Counted from the stretch's first letter, positions 34,983 through 43,841 are shown. The stretch: 64,000 nucleotides of DNA from an uncultured Bacillota bacterium (GCA_934702375.1 CAKUYE010000001.1:1-64000); one strand, 5' to 3'. The notes: a model not told the origin generated them from the letters alone. Program-made: numbers and translations.

Positions 34983-35123
34983 ATGTTCCCGTTCCTTTTC
35001 TGGCCCTTCTGGGGTCCCTGGGGCTGGGGTGGCTGGGGCTGCCGCGGCTGGGGATGGGGCAGCTGCGGCGGTTGCAACTGCGGCTGTAACTGCTGTAACA
35101 ACCAATGCGGCTGCTGCCGTTAA
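34983..35123 (+). CDS. 46-residue Trp/Gly/Cys-rich protein, probable spore-coat or exosporium protein
   Basis: ATG at 34983 has AAAGGAGGT 7 bases ahead; the frame ends at TAA 35121-35123. The N-terminal half is aromatic (MFPFLFWPFWGPWGWGGWG), the C-terminal half is Cys/Gly/Asn repeats (CGGCNCGCNCC, then CGCCR). In all there are 7 Trp, 12 Gly and 10 Cys in 46 residues. I know no named family. The sigma-K-like promoter and the position opposite spmA suggest expression in the mother cell and a coat role by cross-linking. A thiazole-type peptide precursor was considered, but no modifying enzyme is nearby. Confidence 0.7.
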   Translation: MFPFLFWPFWGPWGWGGWGCRGWGWGSCGGCNCGCNCCNNQCGCCR

Positions 35124-35134
35124 CATAAAATATT

Positions 35135-35166
35135 CGGAGGCAGAGAAATTCTCTGCTTCCGTTTTC
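35135..35166 (+). terminator. Terminator of the Trp/Gly/Cys gene
   Basis: CGGAGGCAGAG pairs with CTCTGCTTCCG (one G-U) around AAATT, followed by TTTTCTG. It starts 11 bases after the stop codon. Confidence 0.85.
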
Positions 35167-35241
35167 TGTTGTATAAAAGCCAATGTATCACCGTTATCGG
35201 TAATGAGATTATTAAAGATAGAAAAACCTTTGATTTCCTCT

Positions 35242-35636
35242 TTAAAACACGTAAGGGGGTTCACCGGAAAAATCGGCAATCAAACCGTGGGCATCTTCCA
35301 GATAAAAGACTTCCAAAAGAGGATTGGTCGCTTCTCCATATTGCCCTTTTACAATCGGGTTTTGGATACACATTTCTTTGGCTGCCATATTATTTTCAAA
35401 CACAGCCTTACCATGCAGACGGATCCATGCATATTCCGGACTGGAAACAGAGATTTCTATTTCCGGATTTTCCTGCATATCCCGAAAACCTCTTTCTGAT
35501 TATTTGTACAAAACCACAATTTCCCCTCAAGTTCACCGGCAAACATAAAAGGACGGCATTTGGCCTTACCGTCACGCCCAACAGTCGCTAAATACTGCAC
35601 AGGATTTGCATTGAGAAATTCTATAACCTTTTTCAT
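35242..35636 (-). pseudogene. Frameshifted pyridoxamine 5'-phosphate oxidase-like flavoprotein
   Basis: The N-terminal part (MKKVIEFLNANPVQYLATVGRDGKAK, start 35634-35636 behind GGAGG) and the C-terminal part (MQENPEIEISV ... FSGEPPYVF) lie in different frames that meet at a TTTT run (minus strand, 35485-35488). Adding one T restores a continuous protein of about 131 residues of the FMN-binding split-barrel family. As read, the product stops early. The divergent HxlR gene is also frameshifted. Confidence 0.8.
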
Positions 35637-35720
35637 GAATGGCACCTCCAAAATACTTTTCAACAACAAGGATTGATTTTTCCTCTCGTTGATAGTATAA
35701 TATCACCGTAAGCCCCATTC

Positions 35721-35752
35721 GTAAAGTAAGCACAATATTGTGCCGTAGTTAC
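35721..35752. promoter_or_regulatory. Candidate HxlR operator
   Basis: A perfect 14-base palindrome GCACAATATTGTGC (35730-35743) with weaker outer symmetry (GTAAAGTAA / GTAGTTAC) stands between the two divergent genes, where an HxlR regulator would be expected to bind. Confidence 0.5.
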
Positions 35753-35821
35753 CCAAAAGATACCATTGCACCATTTCATAGCTTTTATGTCCTTATACTC
35801 CAAAATATCGAGGTGATATAT

Positions 35822-36200
35822 ATGAATCAGACAGAGGTTAATAACGATCTCCCGGCTTGTCCCGTAGAAACAACGCTGACTTTGATCGGAGACAAATGGA
35901 AGGTTCTTGATCCTGCGCGACTTAATACCCGGGAAAAAACGATTTGGAGAACTGAAAAAGTCCATAGGTAAAGTCTCTCAAAAGGTGCTGACGGCACAAC
36001 TTCGATCTATGGAGAAAAGCGGCCTTGTCCACCGTAAGGTTTACGCCGAGGTTCCGCCAAGGGTGGAATACTCTCTCACCGATCTGGGTGAAAGTCTCAA
36101 ACCCATTCTGGATTCCATGTGGACATGGGGTGAAGAATACAAAAAACAACACGGTTTACCCAACAGGCAAACCGAGGAAACTTCTCCTCAAAATATATAA
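35822..36200 (+). pseudogene. Frameshifted HxlR-family transcriptional regulator
   Basis: The start (MNQTEVNNDLPACPVETTLTLIGDKWKVL) holds the conserved Cys-Pro-Val and the winged-helix entry typical of HxlR proteins. The rest (ILRDLIPGKKRFGELKKSIG ... WGEEYKKQHG) follows in the next frame; one surplus base, most simply a T at 35907-35908, separates them. Removing it gives a normal protein of about 125 residues. HxlR proteins sense redox or electrophile stress and usually control a divergent oxidoreductase, as here. Confidence 0.82.
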
Positions 36201-36222
36201 AGCAAAACACAAAGAACGGTTC

Positions 36223-36295
36223 TATAAAAAACACCGTGCAGGATTCCTGCACGGTATCAAACAACAGGCGGATAAAGAGATTCTTTATCCGCCTG
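36223..36295 (-). terminator. Tandem hairpins ending purA
   Basis: Going away from purA there is first a 14-bp perfect stem (CAGGCGGATAAAGA, 36265-36278, with 36282-36295), then a 10-bp perfect stem ACCGTGCAGG/CCTGCACGGT (36233-36255) followed by GTTTTTTATAG on the minus strand. The second is a standard terminator; the first may add stability. Confidence 0.85.
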
Positions 36296-36324
36296 ATTCA
36301 TTTCATAAAAACTCTGTGGGCAAA

Positions 36325-37614
36325 TTATTTACATTGGGAACAATCGCGAATAATCGTCTGATGCCGTTCCGGCCCAACCGCAACAATACCTACCGGAGCA
36401 CCGGTCAACTCTTCCACACGGCGAATATAGGCTTTGGCATTTTCAGGCAATTCATCGTAAGAGCGACAGCCGGTAATATCCTCGTTCCAACCGGGTAACG
36501 TTTCGTAGATCGGTTCACATTTTTCCATGCGAATCAACGATGCAGGGAATTCCGAAAGGTTTTCTTCCCCATAGCGATAACCGACACAAACCTTAATTTC
36601 ATTCAGATCATCCAGAACATCCAGTTTTGTCAAAGCAAGTTCCGTTACACCGCTTACCCGCACGCTGTAACGAAGCATCACAGCATCAAGCCATCCACAG
36701 CGGCGAGGACGTCCTGTCGTTACGCCATACTCTCCACCGGTCTTGCGAAGCTGCTCACCCATTTCATCGAAAAGCTCTGTGGGGAAGGGGCCGGCTCCTA
36801 CTCTCGTAGTATAAGCCTTTGCTACACCGACAACGCTGTCGATCTTTGTAGGCCCTACACCGGTGCCGGTCAAAGCACCGCCGGCACAAGGCGAGGAGGA
36901 CGTTACAAAAGGATACGTTCCGTGGTCAATATCAAGATGCACAGCCTGCGCTCCTTCAAAAAGAATATTCTTTCCGGCTTTGATGGCTTCATCAAGAAGC
37001 AACGAAGTATCCGCAACATAAGGACGAATCCGATCCGCCAAAGCTTCGAATTCCACAAGAATATCTTCTTCCTTGAAAGGTTCTTTTTCGTATACTTTTT
37101 CTAAAATGATATTTTTTTGAGGAAGCACATTTTTCAGCTTTCTTTTGAATTCGGAAAAATCCATAAGATCGCAAATGCGAATCCCCACACGATTTACTTT
37201 ATCGGAGTAAGCAGGACCGATCCCACGTTTGGTCGTACCGATCTTGGCATCTCCTTTTGCCTCTTCTTCCAGTCCGTCAAAAAGCTTGTGATAAGGCATG
37301 ATCAAGTGTGCACGATCAGAAATACGGAAGTGATCGAAAGAAACACCGCGTGCCTTTAACTGACCCATTTCGTCAAGAAGCACCGCTAAATCAACGACAA
37401 CACCATTACCAACGACATTCAGGCTGTCTTTATTAAGGATTCCTGACGGTATCAGATGAAGCTTATACTCCTCCCCCTCACTGATCACGGTGTGACCGGC
37501 GTTGTTACCGCCTTGAGAGCGAACGACCACATCAGAGCGTTCTGCCAGGAAATCTGTGACTTTACCTTTGCCTTCGTCCCCCCACTGGGAACCGATCAAA
37601 ATAATAGCAGGCAT
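36325..37614 (-). CDS. purA: Adenylosuccinate synthetase
   Basis: The 429-residue enzyme joins IMP and aspartate with GTP in AMP synthesis. Motifs: GSQWGDEGKGKVTDFLAERSDVV with the catalytic Asp and phosphate loop, QGGNNAGHTV, GTTKRGIGPAY, LFEGAQAVHLDIDHGTYPFVTSS, and TTGRPRRCGWLD. Length is standard. It stands alone behind a strong promoter (37664-37692). Confidence 0.98.
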   Translation of the reverse strand: MPAIILIGSQWGDEGKGKVTDFLAERSDVVVRSQGGNNAGHTVISEGEEYKLHLIPSGILNKDSLNVVGNGVVVDLAVLLDEMGQLKARGVSFDHFRISDRAHLIMPYHKLFDGLEEEAKGDAKIGTTKRGIGPAYSDKVNRVGIRICDLMDFSEFKRKLKNVLPQKNIILEKVYEKEPFKEEDILVEFEALADRIRPYVADTSLLLDEAIKAGKNILFEGAQAVHLDIDHGTYPFVTSSSPCAGGALTGTGVGPTKIDSVVGVAKAYTTRVGAGPFPTELFDEMGEQLRKTGGEYGVTTGRPRRCGWLDAVMLRYSVRVSGVTELALTKLDVLDDLNEIKVCVGYRYGEENLSEFPASLIRMEKCEPIYETLPGWNEDITGCRSYDELPENAKAYIRRVEELTGAPVGIVAVGPERHQTIIRDCSQCK

Positions 37615-37641
37615 GAAATAAGACCGCCTTTCTTCTTAAAC

Positions 37642-37659
37642 CTGTGCGTACGCGCACAG
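37642..37659 (-). other. 5' hairpin in the purA leader
   Basis: A 7-bp stem (CTGTGCG/CGCACAG) with a 4-base loop lies at or next to the predicted transcript start, so the purA mRNA would begin with a stem-loop. Confidence 0.6.
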
Positions 37660-37663
37660 ATTA

Positions 37664-37692
37664 ATTATATCGAATATATGTAATGATGTCAA
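37664..37692 (-). promoter_or_regulatory. purA promoter
   Basis: TTGACA (37687-37692), 17-base spacer, TATAAT (37664-37669) on the minus strand: full consensus. Confidence 0.9.
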
Positions 37693-37717
37693 CGACTATA
37701 TCGCATTTTTATCATTA

Positions 37718-38797
37718 TTATTCATCACCGAAACTGATACCCACAGCCCGTGCCGCCGCGACGATATCACCATCGGGATCAACCTTTTTCAACACCCGGA
37801 TAGAATCTTCAATGGGCACACGTTCAATCCGATCATTACGAAGGCAAACAAGAACATCATTTTCCCCGGCCAAAGCCGCTTGGGCTGCGGCAACTCCATA
37901 TCGAGTCGATAAAATCCGATCAAAAGGCGCCGGACTCCCGCCACGCTGCAAATGTCCCAAAACGGTACAACGAGTTTCGCACCCGCCGCTTTCGGCAAGA
38001 AGCTTTGCCACAGCATTACCGATACCACCCAATTTTTCCGGATTATAAAGGTTGCCTTCATTTTCCCCTTCGGTAACGATTTTTCCGTTTAATTTCGCTC
38101 CCTCAGCAACAACCACAATGCTAAACGCAGTTCCCCGGGCTTTACGTTCTTCTATTTTTTTCAGGATACCATCTATGGTAAAAGGGATCTCCGGAATCAG
38201 GATCACATCGGCACCGCCGGCCAAACCGGCATAAAGGGCAATAAAACCGGCATCACGTCCCATCAACTCTAAAACCATTACCCTGTGGTGGCTTTCCGCC
38301 GTGGTATGAAGCTTATCAATGGCATCGGTTGCTGTATTTACCGCTGTTTCAAAGCCAAAGGTACGGTCAGTTGCCGAAAGATCATTGTCAATGGTTTTGG
38401 GAACGCCGATCACCCGCAGCCCCTTTGCCGCCAATTCATGGGTGATGGCCATGGTTCCGTCACCGCCAATCACGATAAGACAATCAATGCCTAAAGATCG
38501 GGTGTTGGCAATGATTTCATCACTTACATCTTCATAAGTAACATGACCATCCTTTTCCACGCGATAATGGAAAGGATTATCACGATTTGTCGTTTTTAAA
38601 ATCGTACCGCCCTTGGGCAGAATTCCCCGAACGCTTTCCGGCGTCAAAATGCCGTAATCCAATTCCTTCAACCCTTTATAACCGCTGAAGAAACCATATA
38701 CCTCCGCACCTTCCCGACATAGGGTTTTCACCGCACCGCGTATCACCGGGTTCAAACCGGGGCAATCTCCGCCGCCGCACAGAATACCTATCTTCAT
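37718..38797 (-). CDS. pfkA: 6-phosphofructokinase
   Basis: The 359-residue enzyme has GILCGGGDCPGLNPVIRG at the N-terminus, GGDGTMAITHEL, PKTIDNDLSATDRTFG and ELMGRDAGFIALYAG. Gly in GGDG favours ATP as phosphate donor, whereas Lys before TIDND is shared with the PPi-using and mixed group III enzymes, so the type lies between the classic ATP form (about 320 residues, G-TIDND) and the PPi form (GGDD). The start at 38795-38797 has AAAGGTGG ahead. It follows purA's promoter region on the same strand. Confidence 0.92.
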   Translation of the reverse strand: MKIGILCGGGDCPGLNPVIRGAVKTLCREGAEVYGFFSGYKGLKELDYGILTPESVRGILPKGGTILKTTNRDNPFHYRVEKDGHVTYEDVSDEIIANTRSLGIDCLIVIGGDGTMAITHELAAKGLRVIGVPKTIDNDLSATDRTFGFETAVNTATDAIDKLHTTAESHHRVMVLELMGRDAGFIALYAGLAGGADVILIPEIPFTIDGILKKIEERKARGTAFSIVVVAEGAKLNGKIVTEGENEGNLYNPEKLGGIGNAVAKLLAESGGCETRCTVLGHLQRGGSPAPFDRILSTRYGVAAAQAALAGENDVLVCLRNDRIERVPIEDSIRVLKKVDPDGDIVAAARAVGISFGDE

Positions 38798-39035
38798 CCG
38801 GAACACCACCTTTCCTTATTATCATATTTTATCATAAATCAACAAAAAAGAGTTGCGATTTTATGTCTATTTCCCAAAAATCATTTCTTGCAAAAATAAT
38901 TTTTGAGATATTTTCCAAGCATTTCTTTTTGTCATTGCCCCTGCTTGAGTTGAAATTTTAACATTTCCTCAGCTTTTATGCCATCAAAATTACTTCAATA
39001 CCGATAAGATTTTCTTATTTATGCTGTTGAAAGCA

Positions 39036-39064
39036 TTGACAACAAGAGCTTTTTTCTATATAAT
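39036..39064 (+). promoter_or_regulatory. Promoter of the first nhaA
   Basis: TTGACA (39036-39041), 17 bases, TATAAT (39059-39064). The 80-base leader that follows has one TTTGTTAA (39080-39087) and two copies of TTAACAAAG (39094-39102, 39115-39123) that could pair with it in turn. Confidence 0.85.
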
Positions 39065-39146
39065 ATTCAGCAAACATCTTTTGTTAAATTTTCTTAACAA
39101 AGCCATCATATTTCTTAACAAAGAAATAAAAGGAGGAAGCTTACAT

Positions 39147-40376
39147 ATGCGTCAACACACAAAGAAAATACTGAGTATCGTAAAAACATATTCGCTGCCT
39201 CTGTTTTTAGGGATCCTCATGGCTCTTATTTGGGCAAATACAGCTCCCGAAAGCTACCGCCATTTTGTTGAACTGGAGGTATTTCATGGAATTACCATCC
39301 ACTTCATAGTAAAAGAAATCTTTATGCCTCTTTTCTTTGGCATTGCAATGGCAGAGATCGTTGTCGCGATACGCCCCGGAGGCGCCATGTATCCCCTGCA
39401 AAAAGCAATCAATCCCTTAATGGCTACCGCAGGCGGAGTGATTGGCCCTATCGTAATCTACTTTATACTGGCAGTACTTTGCAATGGTCTTGCCTATCGC
39501 CACGGTTGGGGGATCGTTACCGCAACAGATATCGCCATTGCCTGGCTTGGGGCAAAACTGATTTTTGGAGAAGATCATCCCGCCGTTAAATACTTGTTGC
39601 TTTTGGCGGTAGCGGACGATGCCATAGGTCTTGTGATCATCGGCGTATTTTATCCTTCCGCTCCGGTAGAACTCCCTTATTTGACACTTTGTCTATTGGG
39701 TATGGTCATTGCCTATCTGCTTCGCCGTTTCCACATTTTAAATCATCTTGCTTACCTTTTGCTGGCAGGAATCCCATGTTGGTTCGGTCTTCACCTTGCC
39801 AATATTGAACCGGCATTGGCTCTCGTTTTTGTTGTACCGTTTATGCCCTCCCACCATCAAAAAAAGGCATGGGAAAAAGAAAACAAATGCCCCGCAAATG
39901 CAGAAATTTTCACATTGGAAAGCTTCTATCAAAACTGGAAACCCGTCGTCGATTACGGACTATTCTTTTTTGGTCTGGTCAGCGCCGGAGTACATTTTTC
40001 TCAAATCAATATCGTAACGATTCTCATTATCCTTTCACTGTTGCTGGGAAAAGCATTGGGAATCACAACTTGCGGCATTCTTGGCGTCAAATTAGGATTT
40101 GCACTTCCCCAGGGGATGACAAAAAAAGATCTTTGCCTGGTAGGGATCGTAGCCGGGGCAGGACTTACCGTTGCATTGTTCATCTGCGACGCCGCTTTTG
40201 AAAGTTTATTTATCATTAATGCAGCAAAAATGGGTGCACTGTTCAGTTTGGCAGCCATTCCTCTCGGTTACGCTGCATCTCGAATACTGAGACGGAAAGA
40301 AAATAGAAAAATGGCTTCCTTGAAGGAAAAAGAAACAATCCGCAAAATCCCGGCAAAAGAAATATACGAAAACTAA
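39147..40376 (+). CDS. nhaA: Na+/H+ antiporter NhaA, copy 1
   Basis: The 409-residue protein has about twelve membrane segments. Key residues are seen: the opening LPLFLGILMALIWANTAPESY, VKEIFMPLFFGIAMAEI, GGVIGPIVIYF, and ATDIAIAWLGAK followed by LLLLAVADDAIGLVIIGVFY with the paired aspartates (AVADD) that carry Na+ and H+. It exports sodium at the cost of protons. AAAGGAGG precedes the ATG at 39147. A second, closely similar copy lies at 61032-62228. Confidence 0.95.
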   Translation: MRQHTKKILSIVKTYSLPLFLGILMALIWANTAPESYRHFVELEVFHGITIHFIVKEIFMPLFFGIAMAEIVVAIRPGGAMYPLQKAINPLMATAGGVIGPIVIYFILAVLCNGLAYRHGWGIVTATDIAIAWLGAKLIFGEDHPAVKYLLLLAVADDAIGLVIIGVFYPSAPVELPYLTLCLLGMVIAYLLRRFHILNHLAYLLLAGIPCWFGLHLANIEPALALVFVVPFMPSHHQKKAWEKENKCPANAEIFTLESFYQNWKPVVDYGLFFFGLVSAGVHFSQINIVTILIILSLLLGKALGITTCGILGVKLGFALPQGMTKKDLCLVGIVAGAGLTVALFICDAAFESLFIINAAKMGALFSLAAIPLGYAASRILRRKENRKMASLKEKETIRKIPAKEIYEN

Positions 40377-40401
40377 ACTAATTGAAATAAAAAAGAAAGA
40401 A

Positions 40402-40449
40402 GCAAATCATGCAATAGCGCATCTTCATGCAGCATGATTTGCCTTTTTA
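40402..40449 (+). terminator. Terminator of nhaA copy 1
   Basis: An 11-bp stem GCAAATCATGC/GCATGATTTGC with a 19-base loop is followed by CTTTTTATT. Confidence 0.8.
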
Positions 40450-40491
40450 TTAAGAAAATGTTAAGATACAAAGAAATAAAATAAAATTGAG

Positions 40492-40536
40492 AATGTCAAT
40501 TGACATTGATATTCCCATTATACTATAATTATAGTA
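40492..40536 (+). promoter_or_regulatory. Promoter of the ArsB/NhaD gene, covered by two perfect palindromes
   Basis: TTGACA (40500-40505) and TATAAT (40524-40529) are 18 bases apart. The -35 box lies in the perfect 16-base palindrome AATGTCAATTGACATT (40492-40507), and the -10 box in the perfect 16-base palindrome TACTATAATTATAGTA (40521-40536). Both look like operator sites for a dimeric regulator. Confidence 0.7.
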
Positions 40537-40572
40537 ATTTTTATCTCAATACAAAAGAGGCGTGAAAACAAT

Positions 40573-41844
40573 ATGAGTACACTACAAATTTTTTCAATTA
40601 TCGTTTTCGTCCTCGTCATGGCAGTGATTATCAGTGAAAAGCTGCACAGAGCAACCGTTGCTCTGACCGGCGGCATCATTCTGATCCTCACCGGAGTATT
40701 AACCTTTGACGAGGGCATCGAGGCCGTGGACTTCAATACCCTTGGCGTGCTTTTGGGCATGATGCTCTTTGTTGGCGTAGTAAAAGAATCCGGGTTATTT
40801 GAATACCTTGCCATCCGGTCAGCAAAAGCGGTAAAGGGTAATCCATGGAAAATCATGGTTGCGTTTACGATCATTACGGCAGTTTGTTCCGCATTTCTTG
40901 ATAACGTAACGACCGTTTTGCTTGTAGGCCCTATGACAATCACCATCTGCGAAATGATGAAGACCAACCCGGTCCCCTTCCTTCTGGCAGAGATCCTTTC
41001 TTCCAATATCGGCGGTACAGCAACGCTTATCGGTGACCCGCCCAACATTATGATCGGCAGCGCCGCCAACCTCAGTTTTGTAGATTTTGTGATGGTAGAT
41101 GCCCCTGTAATCATTGTCATTATGGTGGTATTGATTCTGTTCTTCCGTTTCAAATTCAAAAAAAATCTTATCGTATCCGAACAGGATCGGGCAGAAGTGC
41201 TGCAAATGAATGAAAAAGAAGCCATCAAAAACCCGGCACTTTTCAAAAAAAGCGTCGTAATGATCTTCCTTGTGGTTTTAGCTTTTATGCTCCACGGTGT
41301 TTTGGGCTTGGAATCCTGTGAAATTGCCCTGACCGCCGGCTTGGTCATGGTCATCCTGGGCCATGCCGATTTCGAAAAAGTGGTTCATCATGTAGAATGG
41401 CCGACCCTGCTCTTTTTTATCGGTCTTTTCATCGTTGTCGGCGGTATGGAGGCTACCGGCGTCATTTCCATGTTGGCCGATTTTATTATGGAAGCTACCG
41501 CAGGCAATATGGTCTTGACCATGCTGGTGATTCTCTGGGTATCGGCTCTGCTCTCTGCAATTCTCGATAACATTCCCTTTGTCGCCACCATGATTCCGCT
41601 GGTCATTGCCATGGGAGCCGACGGCATGGATGTAACCCCCCTCTGGTGGGCAATTTCCCTCGGGGCTTGTCTCGGCGGCAACGGAACCTTAATCGGCGCT
41701 TCCGCCAACGTTGTCCTTTCCGGTATCAGCAACAAACACGGCTACCCCATCACCTTTGTGGAATTCCTGAAAATCGGGATGCCGGTGATGCTCATAAGCG
41801 TAGCCATTGCCACAGTCTATCTGGTGTTACGCTTTGCCCTGTAA
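40573..41844 (+). CDS. ArsB/NhaD-superfamily permease
   Basis: The 423-residue protein has about ten to eleven membrane segments and the family motifs AFLDNVTTVLLVGPMT and LSSNIGGTATLIGDPPNIMIG, mirrored in the second half by LSAILDNIPFVATMIPL and CLGGNGTLIGASANVVLSG. Such proteins move Na+/H+, arsenite, citrate or similar ions; the family cannot be narrowed further. The start has AAGAGGCGTG ahead. It is the second of three ion transporters of the Na+/H+ type in the window. Confidence 0.88.
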   Translation: MSTLQIFSIIVFVLVMAVIISEKLHRATVALTGGIILILTGVLTFDEGIEAVDFNTLGVLLGMMLFVGVVKESGLFEYLAIRSAKAVKGNPWKIMVAFTIITAVCSAFLDNVTTVLLVGPMTITICEMMKTNPVPFLLAEILSSNIGGTATLIGDPPNIMIGSAANLSFVDFVMVDAPVIIVIMVVLILFFRFKFKKNLIVSEQDRAEVLQMNEKEAIKNPALFKKSVVMIFLVVLAFMLHGVLGLESCEIALTAGLVMVILGHADFEKVVHHVEWPTLLFFIGLFIVVGGMEATGVISMLADFIMEATAGNMVLTMLVILWVSALLSAILDNIPFVATMIPLVIAMGADGMDVTPLWWAISLGACLGGNGTLIGASANVVLSGISNKHGYPITFVEFLKIGMPVMLISVAIATVYLVLRFAL

Positions 41845-41860
41845 AACTTAACAAAAAGAT

Positions 41861-41903
41861 AAAATGCAGAGTATGCTCAAACAAGCTACTCTGCATTTTT
41901 TTC
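41861..41903. terminator. Two-way terminator between convergent genes
   Basis: AAATGCAGAGTA pairs with TACTCTGCATTT; a T run follows on both strands, so it can serve the permease gene (plus) and the YtxH gene (minus). Confidence 0.85.
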
Positions 41904-41918
41904 AGATTCATTTAGCTG

Positions 41919-42395
41919 TTATTCTTCCGAAGGAGCCTCTTCCTCCGGTTTTTCTTCCGCAGGAGCATCCTCTGTTTCTTCACAACCGCAACCGCAGGTT
42001 TCTACCGTAGGTTCGTCTTCGTCATCATAACGAATGGTGTACTCGACAACAACTTCCTCTTCTCCGTCACCGTAAAATTTGTCTTTGATTTTATCAACGA
42101 CATCATCGGCGGTTTCCTTGATCTTATCCGCAACACGACAGGAAGTTTCCTTTACACCGTTCACCGCAGTATCTTTCTTATCGCAGATGTTCTGCCGTGC
42201 TTCCGCACCGGAACGGGGTGTTGTAAAAGCGGTAATGCCGGCACCGACAACCACACCGGCAGTAAAGCCGATCAAAAGACCGCCAAGCATCATCAGATTC
42301 TCACGAACCTCGGCCTCTTTTTTGGAGATAACGGGGATCTGTTCTTTCACATATTTTTTTGCGGCAGGACTGAAGGAGCATTTACAAAAACTCAC
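41919..42395 (-). CDS. YtxH-like membrane-anchored protein with acidic tail
   Basis: The 158-residue protein starts at GTG behind AAGGAGGTG. After a basic, Cys-containing N-terminus there is one glycine-rich membrane helix (LMMLGGLLIGFTAGVVVGAGITAF) and then TPRSGAEARQNI, the usual YtxH pattern, and an amphipathic helix VADKIKETADDVVDKIKD. The last 50 residues are strongly acidic with CGCGC in the middle. YtxH proteins are tied to general stress; this one's role is unknown. It lies 72 bases after dnaB. Confidence 0.75.
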   Translation of the reverse strand: MSFCKCSFSPAAKKYVKEQIPVISKKEAEVRENLMMLGGLLIGFTAGVVVGAGITAFTTPRSGAEARQNICDKKDTAVNGVKETSCRVADKIKETADDVVDKIKDKFYGDGEEEVVVEYTIRYDDEDEPTVETCGCGCEETEDAPAEEKPEEEAPSEE

Positions 42396-42467
42396 TTACA
42401 GCACCTCCTTTCTTAAATTGGCTATATTATATTCCATTAAAACCAGTTTGTCAAATCAATGAAAACT

Positions 42468-43841
42468 TTATTCCTCTTCATCCTCCTGAGGAGGATTTTC
42501 TTCTTCATGATCAAAATCCATATCGCAAAACAGCGTAAATTCATGGAGAAAACCGAGGTAGGCCGTACCCACCGCACCGCTTCTGTTTTTAGCAACGATG
42601 GCTTTTGCAAGATACTGATTTTCCGTTGGGTCATAGTAATGGGGACGATGAATAAAGATAACAATATCCGCATCCTGTTCCAAAGCCCCGGATTCACGCA
42701 AGTGGGAAAGATCCGGTTCTTTTACCTTTCCCTCACTTTTTACCGAAGCACGGTTCAACTGAGAAATCACGATGATGGGGACATCCAGCTCCTTTGCTAA
42801 CCCTTTCAACTGCCGGGAAATTTCCGAGATCTGCTGCTGACGGCTTTGGTTCATCTGCAATGCCGAGGACTGCATCAAACCGATATAGTCCACAACCACC
42901 AGATCCAATCCTTTTTCCCGTTTCAAACGCTTACATTTCCCGCGAATTTCAGCCACGGTAATCATAGAAGTTTCGTCAATGTAAAGATTGGAGCGACTGA
43001 TCTCCTCCATGGCTTCGGCCAATTTCGCAAAATCCGCATCGGTCAATTCATTGGTCTTTTTAGCCCGCTCCTGACTAACCTTAGCCTTGGAGAAAAGCAT
43101 GCGGGATGCCACCTGAACCGAGGTCATTTCCAAAGTAAAAAAAGCAACGGTGAGATCGTATAACGTCGCGGCACGCTCGGCAATATTCAAACAGATCGTT
43201 GTTTTTCCCATCCCGGGGCGGGCTGCAACAATAATCATTTCCCCCCGTTTGAAGCCGCCGATATATTTATCCAGTTCAATAAAGGTGGGAACCCCCTTTT
43301 CTTCCTTGCCGATATGGTCATAGGCTTCGGCAACAAACTCTCCGACTTGCTGCAAGGAGGTAGGCTGGGTAGCCTGATTCAACTGGTAAATTTCGGCTTC
43401 AGCCTCATCCAGCAAAAGGGAGGATGCTTTTTCCTCGGCCTGGGCTTCCCGGGAAATCCGGTCGGAGATGGCAATCAGCTTCCGCTTCACCGACTTATCC
43501 TTTACGATTTGGGCATAGCTCACCGCGTTTGCCGCCGAAGGCACAGCATCGTAAAGCTCCGTTAAATAAGCTGTACCGCCAATCACATCAAGGATTCCTT
43601 CGGTTTTCAACACATTGGCAACAGTCACAAGATCCACGTCTTTCCCTGCCTCATGGAGAGAAAACATTGCCGTATAGATTTTTTTATGGCTGTCTTTATA
43701 GAAATCCGCAACGCCGATCACCTGAGATATCTCATAAAGCAGACCCGGCTCCAAAAGAATCGAGCCCAGCACTGCCATTTCGGCAAAATCACTGTGCGGC
43801 ATGCCCATATCTGTCGGCAATCCCATCTGTTCCATCGCCAT
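42468..43841 (-). CDS. dnaB: Replicative DNA helicase
   Basis: The 457-residue hexameric helicase has an N-terminal helical domain (HSDFAEMAVLGSILLEPGLLYE), a RecA-like domain with Walker A ARPGMGKTT, FFTLEMTSVQVASRMLFSKA, Walker B LVVVDYIGLMQ and the H4-type SQLNRASVKS. It unwinds the fork ahead of DNA polymerase III. The C-terminus is acidic. Normal length; rplI, its usual neighbour, lies about 10 kb away. Confidence 0.97.
   Translation of the reverse strand: MAMEQMGLPTDMGMPHSDFAEMAVLGSILLEPGLLYEISQVIGVADFYKDSHKKIYTAMFSLHEAGKDVDLVTVANVLKTEGILDVIGGTAYLTELYDAVPSAANAVSYAQIVKDKSVKRKLIAISDRISREAQAEEKASSLLLDEAEAEIYQLNQATQPTSLQQVGEFVAEAYDHIGKEEKGVPTFIELDKYIGGFKRGEMIIVAARPGMGKTTICLNIAERAATLYDLTVAFFTLEMTSVQVASRMLFSKAKVSQERAKKTNELTDADFAKLAEAMEEISRSNLYIDETSMITVAEIRGKCKRLKREKGLDLVVVDYIGLMQSSALQMNQSRQQQISEISRQLKGLAKELDVPIIVISQLNRASVKSEGKVKEPDLSHLRESGALEQDADIVIFIHRPHYYDPTENQYLAKAIVAKNRSGAVGTAYLGFLHEFTLFCDMDFDHEEENPPQEDEEE

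Noticed and set aside
34983..35123. Thiazole/oxazole-modified peptide precursor
   Set aside because: The Cys/Gly tail recalls such peptides, but no cyclodehydratase, leader region or exporter lies nearby, while a sigma-K-like promoter points to a spore protein.
34785..35279. Minus-strand frame across the Trp/Gly/Cys gene, rich in Ala and Pro
   Set aside because: Its Ala/Pro runs are the reverse reading of the TGG/GGC/TGC codons of the plus-strand gene, which has the ribosome site, promoter and terminator.
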